From Clostridia bacterium (GTDB lineage: Bacteria; Bacillota; Clostridia; Oscillospirales; CAG-382): DNA of 8,705 bases. The position numbers and the translations under genes were made by a program. Shown piece by piece: positions 1-6,145 of the stretch. Within the stretch, counting starts at the first letter, position 1; the number at the start of each line of letters is the position of its first letter. The notes under the pieces were generated by a model, which was not told where the DNA came from, made no database searches, and saw only the letters and a list, made by a program, of their open reading frames with translations. Location of the stretch: the NCBI GenBank assembly GCA_017501055.1, contig JAFVXP010000096.1:1-8705 (forward strand), given 5' to 3'.

Positions 1-1
1 C

Positions 2-343
2 CCATTATATTGGAGTTCAAATGATATAGAAGTGTCCTTATATCTCGCTTTTTCGATTCAACTGTTTTCTTGCTTCAATGAATGTTCTAATGAACTCAAA
101 AAACTCAAACACAAATTATTAATTTTATGTGTAGAAGATCACTTCGACGAACTCGGCAAAAACGGCGGCCTCGCCTCATCTTTCCTTGGCTCCATGTATA
201 CGGACGGCGATGGTTGCAATGTCGATTACGACAAGGCGGTTCATTATTTCCAAAAAGCCCACAACGCAGGTTTGGATTGCGCTGATACCTTACAACGTTT
301 CAAAAAGAAATTGTTTGGCGGATATAAATTTATCGGATGGTAA
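2..343 (+). CDS. Sel1-repeat protein, C-terminal fragment (5' end outside window)
   Basis: The frame is open from the first bases of the window to a TAA at 341-343, so this is probably the 3' end of a longer gene. A GTG at 32 could serve as a start, but I see no good ribosome site before it. One Sel1-type (TPR-like) repeat is visible near the end: GGLASSFLGSMYTDG, then DYDKAVHYFQKAHNAGLDCA. This matches the family pattern of small residue, LG.MY..G, D..KA..Y..KA...G...A. Sel1 repeats form helix-turn-helix scaffolds for protein binding, and the partner cannot be inferred here. The upstream part (ELKKLKHKLLILC) is helical-looking and not clearly a repeat. It is AT-rich compared with the repeat portion, so it may be a degenerate region. 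The gene converges on glnN and ends just before a shared terminator. The Sel1 assignment is fairly secure, while full gene extent and function are unknown. Confidence 0.65.
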   Translation, partial: PLYWSSNDIEVSLYLAFSIQLFSCFNECSNELKKLKHKLLILCVEDHFDELGKNGGLASSFLGSMYTDGDGCNVDYDKAVHYFQKAHNAGLDCADTLQRFKKKLFGGYKFIGW

Positions 344-358
344 AACACCAATACAACC

Positions 359-389
359 AAAAAAGACTTGCTTTTCGCAAGTCTTTTTT
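359..389. terminator. Bidirectional Rho-independent terminator between the Sel1 gene and glnN
   Basis: An 11-bp perfect stem, AAAAGACTTGC (361-371) with GCAAGTCTTTT (377-387), closes a 5-nt TTTTC loop. A six-base T run (384-389) follows on the plus strand and a six-base A run (359-364) lies on the other side. The hairpin can therefore end transcription from both convergent genes. It begins 15 bases after the Sel1 stop and ends 7 bases from the glnN stop. Confidence 0.9.
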
Positions 390-395
390 AATACA

Positions 396-2480
396 TTAAT
401 TATAGTAAAGTAAGTCCCCATAAGTCGGGAAGGGCCAGAAGGAGCGTTCGGTTATGGTTTCGGCTTCGTCGGCGGAGCGGCGGAGCTCGGACATGATCGG
501 GAGCACCTCGTCACGGCAATAAACGCCGCAATTTCTGCTGTTGAGGTTACGCTGTGCGTGTTCTGCATTCGCCAAAAGACGTTTTAGAGAAGCAGACATT
601 TCGTCGGAAAGTTCTATTAAACGCTTTAACGTTTCGGAAGTGTGGTGCGGTATCGGGGAGCCGATCGATTTAAGCGTTGAAACAGTTTGCGAAAGCTTTA
701 AGATATAGGAATCGACCGCAGGGATAATATCTCTGCTTGCCATATCACACATTGTTAAAGCTTCAATAGTGATTATCTTGCAATAGGATTCAAGCAAGAT
801 ATCGTGACGGGAGCGAAGCTCTTTTTCCGTATATACCTTATGGCGGGTGAAGAGTGCAATGTTTTCATCACTTACGAAATGAGGAAGTGCATCGGCGGTG
901 GTGGGAAGGTTCAACAATCCCCTTCTCTGTGCTTCGAGCTTCCATTCGTTGGAATATCCGTCGCCATTGAAGATTATACGCTTATGTTCTTTAATGGTAC
1001 GGCGAATGAGATTTTGAAGTGCGGATTGAAAATCGGTTGCATTTTCAAGTTCGTCGGCAAACTGCATTAAGCTTTCTGCAACGATAGTGTTTATAACAAC
1101 GTTCGGTTCTGCAACAGACATAGCAGAGCCGGGCATTCTGAATTCGAACTTATTACCCGTGAACGCAAAGGGCGAAGTACGGTTACGGTCGGTAGTGTCC
1201 TTAGGGAAGGTGGGAAGTACGTGGACGCCGATCTCCATTTGAGTTTTCTTTGCGCCGTAATAGGGCACGCCCTCGTCGATAGCGTTGAGAATATCGGTCA
1301 ATTCGTCACCGAGGAACATCGAAACTATTGCAGGGGGTGCTTCGTTTGCTCCAAGACGGTGGTCGTTACCTGCAGTTGCAACCGAGATACGCAAAAGGTC
1401 CTGATGTTCGTCAACAGCCTTTATAACAGCACAGAGGAACAGGAGGAATTGAGCATTCTCGTGCGGGTGTTTTCCGGGAGAAAGAAGGTTTACGCCCTTA
1501 TCGGTGGAAAGCGACCAGTTATCGTGTTTACCGCTGCCGTTGATGCCTTCGAAGGGCTTTTCCTGAAGGATACAAACAAGGTCGTGACGGTCGGCAACCT
1601 TCTTCATCGTTTCCATAGTCAACTGGTTGTGGTCGGTAGCCGCATTTGCCGTTCCGTAGATGGGAGCAAGCTCGTGCTGGCAGGGAGCTGCTTCGTTATG
1701 CTTGGTTTTTGAAACAACGCCAAGCTTCCAAAGTTCCTCGTCAAGCTCCTTCATAAACGCAGAAACTCTTGGCTTTATCGCACCGAAATAGTGGTCTTCA
1801 AGTTCTTGTCCCTTGGGAGGTTTTGCGCCGAAAAGCGTTCTTCCGCAAACTACAAGGTCTTCACGCTGATTGAAAAGAGATTTATCAACAAGGAAATATT
1901 CCTGTTCGGGGCCGACGTTTGCTTCGACGTGTCTTGCTTCGGTACCGAACAATTTTAGAATACGCATTGCCTGTTCGTTCAACGCTTCCGTTGAACGCAA
2001 GAGGGGCGTTTTTTTATCAAGTGCTTCGCCGCCGTAAGAGCAGAATACGCTTGGGATACAAAGCGAGCCGTCCTTTATAAATGCATAGGAGGTGGGGTCC
2101 CAAGCGGTATAGCCTCTTGCTTCGAAGGTTGCACGCAAGCCGCCCGAGGGGAAGCTTGATGCATCGGGCTCGCCCTTTATGAGCTCTTTACCCGAGAAGG
2201 ACATAATAACCTTACCGTCGTTAACGGGGGAAACAAAGCTGTCGTGTTTTTCGGCAGTAATACCCGTCATAGGCTGGAACCAGTGGGTATAATGGGTTGC
2301 GCCGTGCTCTACAGCCCAATCCTTCATAGCTTCTGCAACGACGTTTGCGACGGTAATATCAAGATCCTCGCCACGCTGTATCGTATGCTTTAAGGATTTA
2401 TAAACATCTTCGGGCAGACGCTCTTTCATTATTTCTCTGTTGAAAACCAACGAGCCAAACATTTCGGGTATGTTTTTCAT
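396..2480 (-). CDS. glnN: Glutamine synthetase type III
   Basis: Catalyses ATP-dependent condensation of ammonium and glutamate to glutamine in the cytoplasm, the entry step of nitrogen assimilation. The 694 residues fit the type III class (about 700-730), which is much longer than the roughly 450-470 residues of type I. Residues 1-180 form the GSIII N-terminal domain, starting with the typical FGSLVFN segment. The catalytic core carries VGPEQEYFLVD (189-199; metal-binding glutamates), KHNEAAPCQHELAPIY (260-275), INGSGKHDNWSL (313-324), GANEAPP (377-383) and NRTSPFAFTGNKFEFR (433-448). A helical C-terminal extension follows FNGDGYSNEW (504-513). The start is supported by GGAGG six bases upstream of the ATG (2487-2491 in plus coordinates). 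The gene appears monocistronic, with its own consensus promoter and a terminator. No truncation or missing motif was seen. I found no GlnR-type box, so nitrogen control cannot be shown from the sequence. Confidence 0.97.
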   Translation of the reverse strand: MKNIPEMFGSLVFNREIMKERLPEDVYKSLKHTIQRGEDLDITVANVVAEAMKDWAVEHGATHYTHWFQPMTGITAEKHDSFVSPVNDGKVIMSFSGKELIKGEPDASSFPSGGLRATFEARGYTAWDPTSYAFIKDGSLCIPSVFCSYGGEALDKKTPLLRSTEALNEQAMRILKLFGTEARHVEANVGPEQEYFLVDKSLFNQREDLVVCGRTLFGAKPPKGQELEDHYFGAIKPRVSAFMKELDEELWKLGVVSKTKHNEAAPCQHELAPIYGTANAATDHNQLTMETMKKVADRHDLVCILQEKPFEGINGSGKHDNWSLSTDKGVNLLSPGKHPHENAQFLLFLCAVIKAVDEHQDLLRISVATAGNDHRLGANEAPPAIVSMFLGDELTDILNAIDEGVPYYGAKKTQMEIGVHVLPTFPKDTTDRNRTSPFAFTGNKFEFRMPGSAMSVAEPNVVINTIVAESLMQFADELENATDFQSALQNLIRRTIKEHKRIIFNGDGYSNEWKLEAQRRGLLNLPTTADALPHFVSDENIALFTRHKVYTEKELRSRHDILLESYCKIITIEALTMCDMASRDIIPAVDSYILKLSQTVSTLKSIGSPIPHHTSETLKRLIELSDEMSASLKRLLANAEHAQRNLNSRNCGVYCRDEVLPIMSELRRSADEAETITERSFWPFPTYGDLLYYN

Positions 2481-2516
2481 ACTTTTCCTCCGACGGAAAA
2501 TATTTTTTCGAGTTTA

Positions 2517-2545
2517 ATTATAACTAAAAAGTCGTATATTGTCAA
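2517..2545 (-). promoter_or_regulatory. Consensus sigma-A promoter of glnN
   Basis: Read on the minus strand, TTGACA (plus 2540-2545) and TATAAT (plus 2517-2522) are separated by exactly 17 bases. Both hexamers and the spacing are perfect matches to the housekeeping consensus. The expected start of transcription is near 2510, giving a short leader of about 30 bases that holds only the GGAGG ribosome site. That leaves no room for a riboswitch or T-box. Confidence 0.88.
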
Positions 2546-2573
2546 CGGAATTTAGATCAAAACAAAAATTTTC

Positions 2574-2608
2574 GGAATATTACGAATTTTATACGGCAAA
2601 AATATGAT
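2574..2608 (+). promoter_or_regulatory. Candidate promoter region of the coat gene pair (sigma class unresolved)
   Basis: The coat operon has no good sigma-A promoter. The best -10-like hexamer is TATGAT at 2603-2608, with a poor -35 (TTACGA at 2580). The sequence GGAATATTA (2574-2582) matches the GKMATATWW form of a sigma-E -35 element, and GAATA (2575-2579) matches the sigma-G -35 form. The corresponding -10 elements are only partial matches: CAAAAATA at 2597 and AAAAATA at 2598. A sporulation sigma factor would suit the gene content, but this is inference. The -35-like part lies inside the dyad at 2571-2586. Confidence 0.25.
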
Positions 2609-2635
2609 TACAACAAAAAACAACGGAGGTTATTT

Positions 2636-2809
2636 ATGTCACCAAAAGAATTGCTTTATATCGAGGACGCTCTCGGTCACACAAAGCAGGTTAAGACCGT
2701 TTGTACGGATTTTTCGTCACAGCTTGGAGATACCGAGCTTTCCAATTTCGTTGCGGATATTGCAAAGAAGCAACAGCAGACTTTCGACCGTTTCTATAAT
2801 TTGCTTTAA
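2636..2809 (+). CDS. Small CotF-type spore coat protein, 57 residues
   Basis: ATG at 2636 follows a strong GGAGGT (2625-2630) with five bases between, and the frame runs to TAA at 2807-2809. The product starts MSPKELLYIEDALGHTKQ and ends QQQTFDRFYNLL. It is predicted almost wholly helical: one helix from about 3 to 30 and a second from about 34 to 57, joined at GD. This resembles the short Clostridia spore coat proteins that precede a second CotF-like gene, and I recall the pattern KELLY-EDALGH...FYNLL from that group. It has no signal peptide or membrane segment. It lies 14 bases upstream of the next coat gene with a second good ribosome site, so the two are very likely co-transcribed and may assemble together. 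A role in the outer layers of the spore is inferred from family resemblance. No catalytic motif is visible. Confidence 0.8.
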   Translation: MSPKELLYIEDALGHTKQVKTVCTDFSSQLGDTELSNFVADIAKKQQQTFDRFYNLL

Positions 2810-2823
2810 GAGAGGAGACAATT

Positions 2824-3066
2824 ATGCAGGATCAGGTAATTATGGACAACATTCTTACTTCGGTTAAGAATTGTTGCGACATCTTCATGCACGGCGCTAT
2901 CGAATCGCCCACACCCAATGTTAACACCGCATTCAAGCAGGCTCTTAACGACTGTCTTTGTATGCAGAACGAGATATATTCCAAAATGGCGCAGAAGGGT
3001 TGGTATCCTTCGACGCAGGCACCGCAACAGCAAATTGATCAGACCAAGCAAAAATATTCAAATTAG
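2824..3066 (+). CDS. Spore coat protein, CotF family
   Basis: An 80-residue protein with start ATG at 2824 behind GAGGAG (2812-2817), spacing six. The N-terminal part (MQDQVIMDNILTSVKNCCDI) is a helix of the kind that opens Coat_F domains. The hallmark is the end of the domain, NEIYSKMAQKGWYPSTQAP (residues 50-68), matching the family's Y....QKGWY.P..A signature. A Gln-rich tail follows (PQQQIDQTKQKYSN). CotF-type proteins are structural components of the endospore coat made in the mother cell. Four cysteines (residues 17, 18, 40, 42 by position in the sequence) could allow disulfide cross-linking, which is inference. The gene is second in a two-gene operon. Its TAG stop shares its final G with the first stem of the palindrome mosaic downstream. 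Family assignment is strong, and exact coat location is unknown. Confidence 0.88.
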   Translation: MQDQVIMDNILTSVKNCCDIFMHGAIESPTPNVNTAFKQALNDCLCMQNEIYSKMAQKGWYPSTQAPQQQIDQTKQKYSN

Positions 3067-3295
3067 CATTGTGCTGCGGCACAATGCGTCGATATAAATC
3101 CCTTACGGGATTTTCGATATATGGCAAAGCCATTCGATATGATTTTTGCACATCTCGTTTTTGACGAGATATGCAAAAAACTCGATATGTTCTGCGGAAC
3201 AAAAGGGATTTATATCATATCGAATCCGAGAGGAACGAGGATATATCGAATTTGCGAATGCAAATATATCGATTTTGCGAAGCAAAAATCTCGAC
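3066..3295. repeat. Mosaic of short palindromes joined by CGATAT motifs
   Basis: This noncoding stretch is packed with small hairpins. They are: 3066-3087 (9-bp stem, TGCG loop); 3096-3113 (7 bp, TTAC loop); 3121-3133 (5 bp, AAA loop); 3143-3179 (7 bp plus 8 bp around one mismatch, TTTTG loop); 3188-3201 (5 bp, TGCG loop); 3250-3265 (6 bp, GAAT loop); 3273-3287 (6 bp, GAA loop). Linkers carry CGATAT at 3090, 3115, 3135 and 3183. In the right half the same motif appears inverted, as ATATCG, at 3217, 3243 and 3266. The block is bounded by GTCGA (3088-3092) and TCGAC (3291-3295). If the coat operon is read through to the terminator at 3297, the block becomes its 3' untranslated region. It resembles recurrent intergenic palindrome arrays of Clostridia genomes, but I cannot name a family. 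Confidence 0.8.
3091..3216. repeat. Long-range 14-bp inverted repeat within the palindrome mosaic
   Basis: GATATAAATCCCTT at 3091-3104 is the exact reverse complement of AAGGGATTTATATC at 3203-3216, 98 bases apart. Further nested arms pair across the same axis. ATTCGATATGAT (3132-3143) pairs with ATCATATCGAAT (3214-3225), and TTCGATATAT (3113-3122) pairs with ATATATCGAA (3241-3250). These pairings compete with the local hairpins, so the region can adopt alternative folds. Confidence 0.8.
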
Positions 3296-3296
3296 T

Positions 3297-3327
3297 AAAA
3301 AATGCAGGTTTAACACCTGCATTTTTT
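3297..3327. terminator. Bidirectional terminator between the coat operon and the histidine phosphatase gene
   Basis: ATGCAGGT (3302-3309) pairs perfectly with ACCTGCAT (3315-3322) around a TTAAC loop. The stem is extended by A-T pairs, with an A run at 3297-3302 and a T run at 3322-3327. It serves both convergent units, and the phosphatase stop codon begins at 3331, just outside it. Confidence 0.9.
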
Positions 3328-3328
3328 A

Positions 3329-4042
3329 TTATATATCGATCTTATTTGCAAACTTAAGAGGCAAGCCTTCTGCGTGGAAATGCGAAGTATCCGAAACGGC
3401 AAGGCATATAGGTGCGGTATAGCCGTCGGGGTTATTCTTGAAATGGACTATCGTCATTGACGAATGGTTCATATCGAACGTAGACCAATAAAGCACGGGC
3501 GGAATTGCAAGAAGGTGGGAAAGCCAAGTAGTGCCAAAGCCTTGGTGGCAGAAAACGGCAACACGTTCCTCGTTGGGCGAAAGGATCTTATAGTTCATTC
3601 CCTCTCGCTTATAGCCAAGCTTTTCAAGGAATTTGTCCGATTCACGCTGTATGCGTTCATAGCCTTCCTTTGCCTTGGTTTGACAGAAGGGTTCTGCCTC
3701 GTACCATTTATCGCCGAGCGCCAAAACTTCGGGTGTTTTGTATCTTGTGGTCTGAACGTGGAAGCACCAATTCAATTTTCCGTCAAGTTCGGGGTCGTTG
3801 AAGGTGAATTCCTGCCAGGTATATGCCTCGCTCGTCCAATCCTCAATTTCGGGTGTTATTCCCAAAAGCTCGCAGGTGGGCTGTGCCGTCTGGCGTGCAC
3901 GGTTCATCGGTGAAGTATAGATTTTGTCAAGACCGTTTACGGCAAGACGTTTTGCAAGCGCTTTTGCCTGAAGATGTCCCTTCTCTGTAAGACTGTCGGG
4001 GTCGTATATCGGGTCGCCGTGACGTATTACGTAAAGAATCAT
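3329..4042 (-). CDS. Histidine phosphatase superfamily protein (phosphoglycerate mutase-like)
   Basis: A 237-residue cytoplasmic protein that probably removes phosphate from a small molecule or protein; its substrate is unknown. The catalytic RHG motif is at 7-9 (VIRHGDP, with His8 as the phosphate acceptor). Next come the typical LTEKGHLQAKALAKRL helix (18-33) and YTSPMNRARQTA (42-53), which supplies phosphate-binding arginines. The second catalytic histidine is His166 in VFCHQGFG (163-170). The C-terminal DMNHSSMTIVHF (190-201) is also typical of the family. The protein is longer than a minimal 200-residue member owing to an insert around 70-150. The start at 4042 is preferred because AGAGGT lies six bases upstream; a TTG at 4069 would extend the protein by nine residues without support. 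It is the last gene of the malQ-mnmM operon, 10 bases after mnmM. A sugar-phosphate substrate is possible from context only. Confidence 0.9.
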   Translation of the reverse strand: MILYVIRHGDPIYDPDSLTEKGHLQAKALAKRLAVNGLDKIYTSPMNRARQTAQPTCELLGITPEIEDWTSEAYTWQEFTFNDPELDGKLNWCFHVQTTRYKTPEVLALGDKWYEAEPFCQTKAKEGYERIQRESDKFLEKLGYKREGMNYKILSPNEERVAVFCHQGFGTTWLSHLLAIPPVLYWSTFDMNHSSMTIVHFKNNPDGYTAPICLAVSDTSHFHAEGLPLKFANKIDI

Positions 4043-4048
4043 TTTTTT

Positions 4049-4054
4049 ACCTCT
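4049..4054 (-). promoter_or_regulatory. Ribosome binding site that fixes the phosphatase start
   Basis: On the minus strand AGAGGT is followed by six A and then the ATG at 4042-4040. The site overlaps the mnmM stop codon (TAG, plus 4053-4055), which suggests translational coupling. It argues against the upstream TTG start at 4069. Confidence 0.75.
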
Positions 4055-4604
4055 ATTTAGATTCAACAATATAGAAATATGATGACGTCGGTGAATTGAT
4101 TATTCTGAATTTCGCACAGCAATATTGCTTTCTGTCGAATTTTTCGAGAAGCTCGTTTATAAGCTCGCCCTCGATCTCCCCTTCCTCGTGACCGGGATAG
4201 ACGGCTATGAGGAGTATTGCGTCCTTATCAAGCAAGGAGATTGCCGTTTCGATGGCGGAAAGAGTTGTTTCCCTCTTTGTCGTTATCGATTTATCTCCGC
4301 CGGGGAGATAGCCAAGGTTGAACATTCCAGCTTTTATCGGGGTTTTTATATATTCTCTTGCGTTATGGTGGGAATCGCATATAAGAGTATAATTCTTTGG
4401 AGCGTTTTTTTCCTTCAAGCGTTTTTCGGTGCTGATAAGCGCACTTTGTTGAATATCAAAGGCATAAACTCTGCCGTTTTCTCCAACGGTTTTGGAAAGG
4501 AAAAGAGTATCATACCCGTTGCCCATCGTAAAATCGGCAACGGTATCTCCCTCTTTTATATGATTTAATATAAAGCTTTTTTCGAGAGCCAATATATCAA
4601 GCAT
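4053..4604 (-). CDS. mnmM: tRNA U34 methyltransferase, MnmM/YtqB family (class I SAM-dependent)
   Basis: The family (Pfam rRNA_methylase; Bacillus subtilis YtqB) methylates 5-aminomethyl-2-thiouridine at tRNA wobble position 34 to give mnm5s2U, using S-adenosylmethionine. The 183-residue length is normal. Motif I, the SAM-binding glycine loop, is VADFTMGNGYDT (22-33), and the acidic end of strand 2 is FDIQ (49-52). DSHH lies at 77-80. The family signature FNLGYLPGGDKSITTK occupies 95-110, followed by RETTLSAIE. YPGHEEGEIE (136-145) is also characteristic. The protein was once annotated as a putative rRNA methylase. Start: AGAAGGT (plus 4612-4618) sits seven bases before the ATG and overlaps the malQ stop codon, so translation is probably coupled to malQ. 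It lies between malQ and the phosphatase gene and shares the malQ promoter. Family identity is secure, and the exact reaction rests on recent work on homologues. Confidence 0.92.
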   Translation of the reverse strand: MLDILALEKSFILNHIKEGDTVADFTMGNGYDTLFLSKTVGENGRVYAFDIQQSALISTEKRLKEKNAPKNYTLICDSHHNAREYIKTPIKAGMFNLGYLPGGDKSITTKRETTLSAIETAISLLDKDAILLIAVYPGHEEGEIEGELINELLEKFDRKQYCCAKFRIINSPTSSYFYIVESK

Positions 4605-4616
4605 TATTTATACCTT

Positions 4617-6113
4617 CTATCTGCGGAAAAGTCGGTTGAGTTTTTTGAAATATGCAGAATCGATAGAGTTCATCATATCCCTTGTTGCACGAAACTTCCA
4701 TTTTCCGCTGTCGTCACCGGGGATATTCATTCTTGCGTCGCTGCCGAAGCCGCACATATCCTGAAAAGGAATTATTGCAAGGTTGGAACTTGAACGCCAT
4801 ACCGTTTCAATGATCTTACGGCAGGCAGGCGCATGATATCCGCCCATACCCCAATCGCCGTGGTCGAATCCGCAATAATCAAGCGCAAAGGCACGTTCCT
4901 CCTGTGTTGCTTCCCAAAGCCAGCCAAGGAGAGTATTATTATCATGCGTGCCGATATAGGCAATAGAGTTTTTCGGATAGTTATGGGGGAGATGAGTCGA
5001 ATCGCCGTTCGGTTCAAAACCGAACTGAATTATTCTCATGCCCGGGAAACCGCTTTTTTCGAGAAGTGCAATAACGTCCTCGCCAAAGCTTCCGAGGTCT
5101 TCGGCAATGATCGGAACTTCGCCCAACGCACTCTTGACAGCCTTGAAAAGAGCAATACCCGGTCCTTTTTTCCATTCGCCGTCCTTTGCCGTATTTGCCT
5201 TACCGTCAACAGCCCAATAAGAAGCAAACGCACGGAAATGGTCGATTCTGAGCATATCGTACAATGTGAAGGAATATTTAATACGCTTTATCCACCAGGA
5301 ATAGCCTTGAGATTTATGATATTTCCAATTATAAAGGGGATTGCCCCAAAGCTGACCGTCCTCCGAAAAATAGTCGGGCGGAACACCTGCAACACGCTCG
5401 GGTTGGTAGGTATCGGGGTCGATATCGAACAATTCGGGATTGCCCCAAACGTCTGCGCTGTCACGGGAAACGTATATCGGCATATCGCCGATTATCTTTA
5501 TGCCGCAAGCATTTATCTCTGCCTTTGTCTTTTCCCACTGTGTTGCGAAAAGATATTGAACAAAGCCGTGATAGCGTATTTCTTCACGGTATTCCGAAGC
5601 AAAAGCAAGTGCTGTTTTATAGTTTGAGCCTCTTTTCCATTCCCAGAAGGGTCTGCCTGCGTTTTCTCTTTTTAATGCACGGTAGAAGCAATGGTTAAAA
5701 AGCTCTTTTTCTTCTATGAACGAATCTATCTTCTTCTTGAAATCCTCGTCAAGACGGAAATACGCCAAACGCATTAACGTTTCACGGTTTTTGCGTGCAA
5801 AATCGTAATCGGCAACAAAGGGAGTTCCCTTATATCGCAAAACGTCGGCATCGGCTTTTTTAATAAATCCGTCCTCAGCCATCATATCGGGGCTTATATA
5901 AAGCTCGTTACCTGCAAATGCGCTGTCCGAGCCGTAGGGTGAATTTGCATAGTCAACGGGGGTGAAGGGAAGGACCTGCCAATAGGAAAAGCCCATTTCC
6001 GCAATCCTTCTTGCAAAATCGACAGCGGTCTTGCCAAACGTTCCGATTCCGTATTCCGAAGGAAGCGAGGAAAGGCTTAGTAACACGCCCGAGGTTCTCT
6101 TTTTTATACTCAT
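4617..6113 (-). CDS. malQ: 4-alpha-glucanotransferase (amylomaltase, GH77)
   Basis: Transfers alpha-1,4-glucan segments between maltodextrins and releases glucose, in the cytoplasm, for maltodextrin or glycogen metabolism. The 498 residues match the short bacterial/plant D-enzyme form, without the long N-terminal extension of the Escherichia coli enzyme. Family motifs in order: GVLLSLSSLPSEYGIGTFG (9-27); PFTPVDYANSPYGSDSAFAGN (start 49, substrate cleft); RDSADVWGNPELF (217-229); GVPPDYFSEDGQLWGNPLY (243-261). The catalytic residues are Asp291 in MLRIDHFR (nucleophile), Glu338 in IIAEDLG (acid/base) and Asp391 in GTHDNN (transition-state stabiliser), so the enzyme looks active. The start is supported by ACGGAGAA about nine bases upstream. 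It is the first gene of the malQ-mnmM-phosphatase operon. No sugar transporter or phosphorylase is adjacent in the window. Confidence 0.97.
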   Translation of the reverse strand: MSIKKRTSGVLLSLSSLPSEYGIGTFGKTAVDFARRIAEMGFSYWQVLPFTPVDYANSPYGSDSAFAGNELYISPDMMAEDGFIKKADADVLRYKGTPFVADYDFARKNRETLMRLAYFRLDEDFKKKIDSFIEEKELFNHCFYRALKRENAGRPFWEWKRGSNYKTALAFASEYREEIRYHGFVQYLFATQWEKTKAEINACGIKIIGDMPIYVSRDSADVWGNPELFDIDPDTYQPERVAGVPPDYFSEDGQLWGNPLYNWKYHKSQGYSWWIKRIKYSFTLYDMLRIDHFRAFASYWAVDGKANTAKDGEWKKGPGIALFKAVKSALGEVPIIAEDLGSFGEDVIALLEKSGFPGMRIIQFGFEPNGDSTHLPHNYPKNSIAYIGTHDNNTLLGWLWEATQEERAFALDYCGFDHGDWGMGGYHAPACRKIIETVWRSSSNLAIIPFQDMCGFGSDARMNIPGDDSGKWKFRATRDMMNSIDSAYFKKLNRLFRR

Positions 6114-6145
6114 TTGGAAATTCTCCGTTAAACGTTCTTTTTGTT

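Noticed and set aside
1221..1712. Antisense open frame opposite glnN
   Set aside because: It is fully covered by conserved glutamine synthetase coding sequence and has no independent support.
2481..2635. GlnR operator, T-box or glutamine riboswitch upstream of glnN
   Set aside because: No TGTNA-N7-TNACA match was found, and the predicted leader is too short for a structured RNA.
2604..2867. Plus-strand frame of 87 codons overlapping the coat genes
   Set aside because: It overlaps both coat genes in another frame. The GGAGGT at 2625-2630 fits the ATG at 2636 instead.
3066..3295. Possible CRISPR array
   Set aside because: There is no constant direct repeat of 24-40 bases and no equal-length unique spacers. 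The units are self-complementary hairpins of differing sequence, and no cas gene is present.
3103..3422. Several short frames across the palindrome block
   Set aside because: They are made of hairpin and CGATAT repeats, have no ribosome sites, and run through a terminator or an opposing gene.
3464..3913. Antisense open frame opposite the histidine phosphatase
   Set aside because: The minus strand encodes conserved RHG and second-histidine motifs, whereas the plus-strand product looks like no family.
4043..4069. TTG start for the phosphatase at 4069
   Set aside because: It lacks a ribosome site and would add nine residues before the conserved MILYVIRHG start, whereas the ATG at 4042 has AGAGGT at good spacing.
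4125..4568. Antisense open frame opposite mnmM
   Set aside because: The mnmM signature motifs are intact on the minus strand, so this is a shadow frame.
4833..5627. Long antisense open frame (264 codons) opposite malQ
   Set aside because: malQ has all GH77 motifs and catalytic residues. The antisense frame has no recognisable domain and no good ribosome site, and reflects codon bias that avoids stops on the other strand.
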